From Mesorhizobium jarvisii (lineage in GTDB: Bacteria; Pseudomonadota; Alphaproteobacteria; Rhizobiales; Rhizobiaceae): a DNA stretch of 64,000 bases. Below are positions 58,185 to 64,000 of the stretch, one piece after another; the stretch's first letter is position 1; every line of letters begins with the position of its first letter. The translations under genes and the position numbers were made by a program. The stretch is from positions 279,070 to 343,069 of the forward strand of contig NZ_QZXA01000009.1 of the NCBI RefSeq assembly GCF_003601985.1. The letters are read 5' to 3'. The notes under the pieces were generated by a model, which did not search any database, was not told where the DNA came from, and saw only the letters and a list, made by a program, of their open reading frames with translations.

Positions 58185-58946
58185 TCAGGGGCGCTGCCGC
58201 AGGTGGCAGCCGGCCTGGCGTTTCTGCGCCAGGTACTCGTCGATCAGCTGGCAGTAGCGCACCTTGCCGAAACTCGGGAAATGGCCGCCATGCACGACCG
58301 AGACGTCGAGATCGCGCATGGCGAGCAGTGTCTCGACATAGTCCGACATATCCGAATGGTAGACGTCGTCGATCAGCGGGCCGTCATAGATGATGTCGCC
58401 GGACAACAGCATGCCGGTCTTCTTCTCGTAGAGTGCGATGCCGCCGGGTGAATGGCCCGGTGTGTGGATCACCTCGAAGGCGCGGTCGCCGAGATCGATG
58501 ACATCGCCATGGCCGAGCAGGCGGTCAGCCGGGGCGGGCACGATCCGGTAGCGGGACGACTCCCAGCCTTGCGGCAATCCGTCGAACATATCGTCGGTCG
58601 CATAGCGGTCAGCCACCGTCCACTCGTTGCGCGGATCGGCGAGGATTTTTGCTTCGGCTCGGTGCACGCAGCGGTCAGGAAATTCGTGATTGCAGCCAAT
58701 ATGGTCGAAATGCGTATGGCTGGCGACGCAGGTCAGCTTGCGTTCGGTGACCAGCGGCACATGTGTGCGCAGGCTGAAATGGCCGAGACCGGTGTCGAAC
58801 AGAAGGTCTCGGTCGCGGCCGCGCACATGCCAGATGTTGCAGCGGAAGAACGGTTTTATCCACGGCTCATGGATCAGCGTGACGCCGTCGGCCATGCGGA
58901 TGGTCTCGTACCAGCCTGGTGCACCGATGACCGGAAGAGATCCCAT
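58185..58946 (-). CDS. Metallo-beta-lactamase-fold hydrolase
   Basis: A 253-residue MBL-fold enzyme. The HxHxDH metal motif is in SHTHFDHIGCNHE (His77, His79, Asp81, His82), with DLLFDTGLGHFSLR ahead and a later HTPGHSPGGIAL (His) and LLSGDIIYDGP (Asp). Substrate unknown; family members hydrolyse lactones, thioesters, phosphodiesters and amide-like bonds. Start at 58946 is one nt downstream of the ATPase-gene stop, so it is the last gene of the five-gene ABC operon. Confidence 0.88.
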   Translation of the reverse strand: MGSLPVIGAPGWYETIRMADGVTLIHEPWIKPFFRCNIWHVRGRDRDLLFDTGLGHFSLRTHVPLVTERKLTCVASHTHFDHIGCNHEFPDRCVHRAEAKILADPRNEWTVADRYATDDMFDGLPQGWESSRYRIVPAPADRLLGHGDVIDLGDRAFEVIHTPGHSPGGIALYEKKTGMLLSGDIIYDGPLIDDVYHSDMSDYVETLLAMRDLDVSVVHGGHFPSFGKVRYCQLIDEYLAQKRQAGCHLRQRP

Positions 58947-58947
58947 T

Positions 58948-60012
58948 TCAGTCCGCCAAGACGATGATCTGGTCGGTATCGCACGAAACGGCAACGGTGT
59001 CGCCGGGCTGGACGGTGGCTGATGCTGGCAGCTTGGCGATGAATTGCAGCGAGGCGTCTTCGACGGAGACGGCAAGCACGCGCTTGAAACTGCCCTGGAA
59101 GACCACATCGCTCACCTTTGCCATGCCGAGACTTGCGGTGCCGGCAGTCCCGCCGAGCATGAGATGCTCCGGCCGGATGGCCAATGCGACGGCCGAACCC
59201 ACAGGCAAGGCGCCGCGCACCAAAACCGGGCCGGCCGGCGTCGTGACGGTGCTTGTCCTGTCCTTGGCTTCCGTGACTTTGCCGGCAAGGATCGTGCTTT
59301 CGCCCATGAAGGTCGCCGAAAAACGCGTCGCCGGCCTGGCATAGACGCGCTCGGGCGGCCCTTCGTCCTCGATGCGGCCGTCATTCATCACCACGCAATG
59401 GTCGGCCAGCGCCATCGCTTCTTCCTGATCGTGGGTGACGTGGACGAAGGCGGTGCCGACGCGCTTCTGGATCGCCTTCAGCTCGTCCTGCATCTGCCGG
59501 CGCAGTTTCAGATCAAGCGCGCCGAGCGGCTCGTCCAGCAGCAGCACCGCCGGCTCGATGACCAGCGCCCGCGCCAGCGCCACGCGCTGCCTTTGCCCGC
59601 CGGAGAGCTGGTGCGGCTTCTTGTCGAAGGCGGAGGCCAGCCCCACCAGCGCCAGCGCCTCGCGCGCCTTTGCGGCGCGTGTCGCGCCGTCGACGCCCTG
59701 CATGCGCAACCCGAAGCCGACATTGCCGCCGACGCTCATATGCGGAAACAGCGCATAGTCCTGGAACACGGTCGTCGTCGGGCGCCTGGCCGGCGGCACC
59801 GCGGTGCAGTCCTCGCCGCGGATGAACACCTTGCCTTCGCTGGGCGTGACGAAGCCGCCCAGGATGGACAACAGCGTCGTCTTGCCCGAGCCCGACGGCC
59901 CAAGCAGGATGGTGTAGCTGCCGGGCTCGATCCGCAGCGAGACATCTTTTAGCACGGCCAGCTGCCCGAAACGGTGCGAGACCGCGCGGATATCGACCAG
60001 AGGCGCGGTCAT
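58948..60012 (-). CDS. ABC transporter ATPase, PotA-like
   Basis: A 354-residue nucleotide-binding subunit. Walker A is GPSGSGKTT (about residue 38-46), the Q-loop region is TTVFQDYALFP, the signature LSGGQRQRVALARAL, Walker B VLLLDEPLGALD, and the H-loop HVTHDQEEAM. A C-terminal TOBE domain (about 270-354) is typical of PotA/UgpC-type importers. The ATG at 60012 overlaps the preceding permease stop by 4 nt. It energises import through the two permeases. Confidence 0.93.
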   Translation of the reverse strand: MTAPLVDIRAVSHRFGQLAVLKDVSLRIEPGSYTILLGPSGSGKTTLLSILGGFVTPSEGKVFIRGEDCTAVPPARRPTTTVFQDYALFPHMSVGGNVGFGLRMQGVDGATRAAKAREALALVGLASAFDKKPHQLSGGQRQRVALARALVIEPAVLLLDEPLGALDLKLRRQMQDELKAIQKRVGTAFVHVTHDQEEAMALADHCVVMNDGRIEDEGPPERVYARPATRFSATFMGESTILAGKVTEAKDRTSTVTTPAGPVLVRGALPVGSAVALAIRPEHLMLGGTAGTASLGMAKVSDVVFQGSFKRVLAVSVEDASLQFIAKLPASATVQPGDTVAVSCDTDQIIVLAD

Positions 60013-60791
60013 GTCTTTCTCCGGCGCAACAATGTCAGTTCGAACAGCACGACCAGCACGATGGAAACGGCGAAGACCAGCGAACCGACGGCGTTGGTCT
60101 TGGGATTGAGGCCCGAGCGCAGCAGGTTCCAGATCTCCACGGGCAGCGTGGTGTCGAAGCGGGTCAGCAGGAAGGAGATCACGAACTCGTCCCAGGAGAA
60201 GGTCATCGACAGGAAGAAGCCTGCGAAGATGGCGGGCGCCATCACCGGCACGGTGATCAAGAGCAGCACCTTCCATTCCGGCGCGCCAAGATCGCGCGCC
60301 GCGCGCTCGATGTTGATCTGGTGATCGCCCATCTGGCTGTAGATGATGGCAAAGCATAGCGGCAGGTTGATCACGACATGGCCGATGCCGGCGGCAAGCA
60401 GCGATTTCGGCAAGCCGGCCCAGTTGAACAGCACCAGCAGCCCCATGCCGATGATGAGATAGCTGACCGTCAGCGGCAGCGTGATCAGGCCGCGCAGCAG
60501 GCCGGAGCCCGGCAGCACGAAGCGCGCGAAACCCCAGGCGGAGAGAAAGCCGAGCGTGACGGCGGTGGCCGAGGAGATCGACGCCACCAGCAGAGAATTG
60601 ACCAGCGCCGAGGTCAGCCTGACATCCGAGAGCACCGCCTCATACCAGCGCAGCGACGGGCCGGTGAAGGGAGGAATGGGGAAGGAGGTCGCTTGCAGCG
60701 AGAACAGCACCAGCACGACAACAGGCACGAAGATGAAGCCGTAGACGGCAAGCGCATAGAGCCAGGAAACAACGCGGACCACCTGGCGCAT
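60009..60791 (-). CDS. ABC transporter permease, PotC-like
   Basis: A 260-residue inner-membrane permease with about six transmembrane segments (LYALAVYGFIFVPVVVLVLF at the N-terminus). The EAA-type cytosolic loop is ERAARDLGAPEWKVLLLIT, the site that contacts the ATPase. It pairs with the other permease as a heterodimer. The next gene's ATG overlaps its stop, and its own start is 1 nt from the upstream permease stop. Confidence 0.92.
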   Translation of the reverse strand: MRQVVRVVSWLYALAVYGFIFVPVVVLVLFSLQATSFPIPPFTGPSLRWYEAVLSDVRLTSALVNSLLVASISSATAVTLGFLSAWGFARFVLPGSGLLRGLITLPLTVSYLIIGMGLLVLFNWAGLPKSLLAAGIGHVVINLPLCFAIIYSQMGDHQINIERAARDLGAPEWKVLLLITVPVMAPAIFAGFFLSMTFSWDEFVISFLLTRFDTTLPVEIWNLLRSGLNPKTNAVGSLVFAVSIVLVVLFELTLLRRRKT

Positions 60792-60792
60792 C

Positions 60793-61659
60793 TCAGGCCC
60801 GCTCGATCTTCAGCCAGCGGGCGCAGGCGAGGTAGGCGATGGTTACGACCGCCATCAGGATGATCGACAGCGCCGAGGCCAGCGGAAAATCGCCACGCCG
60901 GCCGATCTGCATCATCACCAGCTGCGGCATCAAAAGCTCGTTGTTGCCGCCCAGGATCTGCGGCGTGATGTAGTCGCCGATGCACAGCACGAAGGTGAGG
61001 AAGGCGCCGACCATGATGCCCGGCAAGGTCAGCGGCAGGATGACATGCAGGAAGGTGCGCACCGGCCCGGCGCCGAGATCGGCGGCCGCCTTGCGGTAGC
61101 TCGGACTGAGCTGCTTGAGGTTGGCGAAGATGGTCAGCGTCAGCAGCATGACGAAGAAGTGCACGAAGCCGGTGACGGTGGCCAGCCGCGTGTTGGCGAG
61201 CTGCAGCGGCTCGGTGATCAAGCCCGAACCGGTGAGCGCGCGGTTGATGACGCCGTTCTGCGCCAGCACCAGCAGCCAGGAATAGGAGCGCACGACATAG
61301 GACGTCCAGAACGGCAGCACGGCCAGCATCAGCGCCAGCCGTTGCCAGCGTTCCGGCACCTGTTCGGCGAGGATCAAGGCAAAGGGATAGGCGAGCAGCA
61401 CAGAGAGCAAGGTGACGATCGCCGTCACCTCCAGCGAGTTCACCATCGCCTGCCAGTAGGATGGGTTGGTGAAGAACTGGCTGTAATTGGAAAGCGTGAA
61501 GCCGCCGCCTTCATGCGCCGTGAGGCTGGAAAACCCCATGGCGACGAAGGGCAACACGAAGAACAGCAGCGTCCAGCCGAGGGCAGGCGTAACCAGCGCC
61601 CAGGGAAGGGCGCGGCCCGTCCCGGGCAGGGCGCGCCCGCTGTTTCCGGTTGAGCTCAC
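60793..61659 (-). CDS. ABC transporter permease, PotB-like
   Basis: A 288-residue membrane protein starting at a GTG (61659, SSTGNSGRALPGTG) 13 nt after the binding-protein stop. It has about six transmembrane segments beginning ALGWTLLFFVLPFVAMGFSS, and the EAA loop is KAAADLGAGPVRTFLHVILP. The longer frame from 61779 overlaps the binding-protein gene and is not favoured. It forms the channel with the PotC-like permease. Confidence 0.9.
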   Translation of the reverse strand: MSSTGNSGRALPGTGRALPWALVTPALGWTLLFFVLPFVAMGFSSLTAHEGGGFTLSNYSQFFTNPSYWQAMVNSLEVTAIVTLLSVLLAYPFALILAEQVPERWQRLALMLAVLPFWTSYVVRSYSWLLVLAQNGVINRALTGSGLITEPLQLANTRLATVTGFVHFFVMLLTLTIFANLKQLSPSYRKAAADLGAGPVRTFLHVILPLTLPGIMVGAFLTFVLCIGDYITPQILGGNNELLMPQLVMMQIGRRGDFPLASALSIILMAVVTIAYLACARWLKIERA

Positions 61660-61672
61660 GAACGGTATCAGC

Positions 61673-62758
61673 TCATTTCGCCTGCAGCATTTCGGTCCAC
61701 ATATCCTGCATCTTCTTGTTGAGATCGCCGTTCGGTGCCGGATAGGCCTGGGCGCGGGCGAGGAAGCCCGGCTGCTCATCGAAGCGCAGGACCTTTTTCT
61801 GGTCGTCGGTCAGCGCCGCCTTGGTGTTCGCCGGCATGCCCCAATAGCAGGACGAGGTGGCAAGGCGCGCCTGGCCTTCGGGACTCATAATGTACTGGAT
61901 GAATTTCAGCGCCATGTCCTTGTTCTTGGAATCCTTGAACATGGCCAGCGACTGCGACCACAGCACCGCACCCTCCTTGGGGATGGAGAAATCGAGCGCG
62001 GGGTTCTCCTTGGCCAACCCTGCCGTCACCCATTCGCCGCCGCCGACCAGTATGTCGACCTCGCCGGTGGCAAGCGCCGTCTGGCTGGCGGTGACCTCGC
62101 CGACCAGCTTGGCGTTGGCCTTCATCTTGAGAAGCTCTTCCTTGAGCGCGGGCAGGTCGGCTTCGGTGAGCTCGGCCGTCTTCTTGCCGATGGCCAGTGC
62201 CGCCATGCCGATGACCGGCAGGTAATAGTCGTAGATGGCGACCTTGCCCTTGTATTTGTCGCTGGTCAGCGATGCCAGGGACTGCATGTCCGCCGGGTCG
62301 ACCTTGGTCTTGTTGAAGCCGATCGTGTTGTAGCCGAACTTTTCGGTGATGCCGTAGCGCTTGCCGCCGACCACGGTGGAGCCGTCCATCTTCACCTGCG
62401 GGAAGAGGTCGGCGAAGGGCAGCTTGTCCTCGGGCAGCGGCTCGAACAGGCCCTTTTCGACGCCGCGCGGCACGTCGATGCTATCGATCACCATCACGTC
62501 CCAGTCGCCGGGCTGCGACTGTTCGACGATGGCGAGACCAGCGCCGGTGCCTTCGAACTCCTTGACGTTGACCTTGACGTTGTTGGCCTCTTCGAAAGGC
62601 TGCAGCAGCGCCGGATCGGAATGGTCGCACCAGATCAGCGCGTTGAGATCGGCGGCCTGGGCGAGGCTGCCCACGCCAAGCAGCAGGGCCGTGGCGGCGC
62701 AGGCGGCGTGCAGATGCAGCTTCAGGATGGAAAGCGGATTCCCGGATTTGACGGACAT
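61673..62758 (-). CDS. Periplasmic extracellular solute-binding protein, PotD-like
   Basis: A 361-residue substrate-binding protein and first gene of the five-gene operon. The signal peptide is about residues 1-36, ending SLAQA-AD. The mature start is DLNALIWCDHSDPALLQPFE, with a Cys in place of the NxYNW of typical PotD. The domain segments DVMVIDSIDVPRGVEKGLF and YGITEKFGYNTIGFNKTKV follow. An AGGGAGA ribosome site precedes the ATG at 62758. It diverges from a TetR gene; twin palindromes lie between them. Confidence 0.9.
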   Translation of the reverse strand: MSVKSGNPLSILKLHLHAACAATALLLGVGSLAQAADLNALIWCDHSDPALLQPFEEANNVKVNVKEFEGTGAGLAIVEQSQPGDWDVMVIDSIDVPRGVEKGLFEPLPEDKLPFADLFPQVKMDGSTVVGGKRYGITEKFGYNTIGFNKTKVDPADMQSLASLTSDKYKGKVAIYDYYLPVIGMAALAIGKKTAELTEADLPALKEELLKMKANAKLVGEVTASQTALATGEVDILVGGGEWVTAGLAKENPALDFSIPKEGAVLWSQSLAMFKDSKNKDMALKFIQYIMSPEGQARLATSSCYWGMPANTKAALTDDQKKVLRFDEQPGFLARAQAYPAPNGDLNKKMQDMWTEMLQAK

Positions 62759-62795
62759 CGAGTGTTCTCCCTTGCCTTTGTGGCTTCTTGCAAAA

Positions 62796-62825
62796 AATTG
62801 AACCAATTCTAAAATTGAGTCAATT
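62796..62825. promoter_or_regulatory. Twin 13-bp palindromes, putative TetR operators
   Basis: AATTG-AAC-CAATT (62796-62808) and AATTG-AGT-CAATT (62813-62825) share the same arms, spaced 17 bp centre to centre, between the divergent binding-protein and TetR genes. Two equal sites in a divergent promoter are typical of autoregulated TetR pairs; binding by the adjacent TetR is inferred. Confidence 0.65.
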
Positions 62826-62849
62826 CTGTTTTTGTGGCAAGAGGCTGCT

Positions 62850-63464
62850 ATGAGCGGATTGCGGGCAAGGCAAAAGGCGGACCGACACAGGCGCATCATC
62901 GAGGCGGCGGCGGCACTTTTCCGCGAGGCCGGCTACGAGGGCGCCAAGATCGAGGCGATCGCCGCGCAGGCGGAAGTGTCGATCGGCACGATCTACAATT
63001 ACTATGAGAACAAGGGCGACATCCTCGGCGCCATCGTTTCGCTTGAGGTCAACGAGGTGCTCAATGCCGGGCGCGGCGTCGTCGCCAGGCCGCCGGCCAA
63101 TGTCGGCGATGCGCTGGACACGCTGATCGGCATCTATATCGAGCACTCGCTGCATTATCTCAGCAAGGAGATGTGGCGCCAGGCCATGGCGATCTCGACG
63201 CAACTACCCGACAGCCCGTTCGGCCAGGCCTACACCGCGCTCGACCGCTCGCTCACCGAACAGATCCGCGCACTGATCGCGCGGCTGCAGGAGATCGGCC
63301 TGGTGCGCCAGGACATAGACGGGGCAGCGCTCGGCGAACTGATCTTCAACAACATGAACATGATGTTCATCGAATTCGTGAAGCGCGACGAGGCCAGGAT
63401 CCCGGAACTGCGCGCGGCGATACGAAGGCAGAACCGGATATTGGTGGCGGCGATAGGGGTGTGA
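62850..63464 (+). CDS. TetR-family transcriptional regulator
   Basis: A 204-residue repressor. The N-terminal HTH is in RHRRIIEAAAALFREAGYEG and KIEAIAAQAEVSIGTIYNYY (about 12-52). The C-terminal ligand domain has the helix-rich profile of the family. Divergent from the five-gene ABC operon and facing twin palindromes, so it most likely represses that operon and itself. Start at 62850 (MSGLRARQKA). Confidence 0.9.
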   Translation: MSGLRARQKADRHRRIIEAAAALFREAGYEGAKIEAIAAQAEVSIGTIYNYYENKGDILGAIVSLEVNEVLNAGRGVVARPPANVGDALDTLIGIYIEHSLHYLSKEMWRQAMAISTQLPDSPFGQAYTALDRSLTEQIRALIARLQEIGLVRQDIDGAALGELIFNNMNMMFIEFVKRDEARIPELRAAIRRQNRILVAAIGV

Positions 63465-63504
63465 TTGGTAGCATCATACTGGCAACCAAACCGTCCGGCG
63501 AGAC

Positions 63505-63580
63505 TGGTGCCCCCGGACGGGATCGAACCGCCGACCTTCGGTTTACAAAACCGCTGCTCTACCAGCTGAGCTACAAGGGC
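63505..63580 (-). tRNA. tRNA-Thr(TGT)
   Basis: A full 76-nt cloverleaf on the minus strand. The acceptor stem GCCCTTG pairs with CGGGGGC and the CCA end is encoded. D arm GCTC...GAGC, anticodon stem GCGGT/ACCGA with loop TTTGTAA, giving anticodon TGT (reads ACA, threonine), and T arm GGCGG-TTCGATC-CCGTC. One mismatch closes the anticodon stem. Confidence 0.95.
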
Positions 63581-63736
63581 ACGGCGCTCCGGTAGCATAT
63601 TTCGTGCGCCAGTAAAGACAAAACTCCGTTTTCGGTTACCCCGGCGGTGGATGACGCCGTGGACGCCCATGCTGAAATTCGCGAGCGCGCTTCCTACATA
63701 TCAAGAAGATGCAATCGCTTCGGACTGGAGTGTCGC

Positions 63737-63904
63737 ATGATCAGGCTTGTCATCATTCTGCCCCTCGTCGTCATCGCCTGGATGCTGCTGGTGAAGCTCA
63801 TCGGCGACATCAAGAAGGCCAATGTCGACTGGACCGGCGTGACCACGATCATCGGTTTTATCGCGCTGGCGTTCTGGCTTCGGCATGTCACGGGGATGGG
63901 GTGA
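63737..63904 (+). CDS. Short inner-membrane protein (55 residues)
   Basis: MIRLVIILPLVVIAWMLLVK then a short charged loop (LIGDIKKANVDWTG) and a second hydrophobic segment VTTIIGFIALAFWLRHV. Two transmembrane helices, no catalytic motif. A GGAGTG site precedes the ATG. Small conserved rhizobial proteins of this kind are of unknown function. It follows tRNA-Thr. Confidence 0.72.
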   Translation: MIRLVIILPLVVIAWMLLVKLIGDIKKANVDWTGVTTIIGFIALAFWLRHVTGMG

Positions 63905-63910
63905 ACGAGG

Positions 63911-63981
63911 GAGTGAGTAGGGAATAGTCAGTAGGGAGTAGTCAACAGTGGGCCAAGCCCCTGCATACCCACTACTCACTC
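63911..63981. repeat. Inverted and tandem AGTAGGGA-type repeat at window end
   Basis: GAGTGAGTAG (63911-63920) is the inverse of CTACTCACTC (63972-63981), and between them the unit AGTAGGGA(A/G)TAGTC is repeated. Such AGTAGGG-rich intergenic repeats occur in rhizobial genomes; the window ends shortly after, so its extent is unknown. Confidence 0.55.
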
Positions 63982-64000
63982 TTCCCCCACCCGCCAAGAT

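Noticed and set aside
1..64000. CRISPR arrays, prophage, transposase or integrase genes
   Set aside because: No repeat-spacer array and no recognisable mobile-element protein was seen on either strand.

Overview
The window looks like about 64 kb of chromosome from an alphaproteobacterium of the order Rhizobiales, most likely Mesorhizobium or a close relative. This is inferred from protein families and order (aroQ-accB-accC-aat, NDUFA12, DUF2155, BTLCP transglutaminase-like protease, PAS_5/PilZ pair), from high GC content with many alternative TTG/GTG starts, and from Rhizobiales-type palindromic repeats. No search was run. Most of the window is ordinary core and housekeeping sequence. No transposase, integrase, phage gene or CRISPR array was seen.

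Layout. 1-7.3 kb: a peptidase-M24-like gene cut by the left edge, threonine dehydratase, glyoxalase I, a double cold-shock protein, and small conserved proteins. 7.3-16.4 kb: VOC protein, cysE, gamma carbonic anhydrase, ankyrin protein, BTLCP protease, a tandem-PilZ protein downstream of a PAS_5 protein, rhomboid protease, CBS protein, and a YjhX-type gene whose upstream region looks like a structured small RNA. 16.6-31.4 kb: gatB, AIM24 protein, panBC, a complex I accessory subunit, aat, accC, accB, aroQ, a DsbA-type oxidoreductase, an M48-TPR protease, an aminotransferase and glutaminase, plus a free-standing sigma-70 region 1.1-like protein. 31.5-40.3 kb: RNase E diverging from a cell-wall block (N-acetylmuramoyl-L-alanine amidase, PBP1A), then prfB with its programmed frameshift.

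40.6-50.2 kb: small exported proteins, an OmpA lipoprotein with a decayed partial copy 1 kb downstream, then a compact seven-gene set (DegT aminotransferase, cobalamin-binding radical SAM enzyme, methyltransferase, NeuD-like acetyltransferase, beta-propeller-like protein, GT-A-like protein, WbqC protein). This set resembles a sugar or surface-glycan modification pathway with no obvious known counterpart, and is the best candidate here for an undescribed system. 50.2-54.5 kb: a DEAD-box helicase, NAD kinase and a UDP-glucuronate decarboxylase-like gene.

54.8-63.5 kb: a transport and catabolism block. One arm encodes a PotD-like binding protein, an amidase and a TetR regulator. The facing arm is a five-gene operon (binding protein, two permeases, ATPase, MBL hydrolase) diverging from a second TetR gene, with two matching palindromes in the shared promoter region. 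The window ends with tRNA-Thr(TGT), a 55-residue membrane protein and an inverted repeat.
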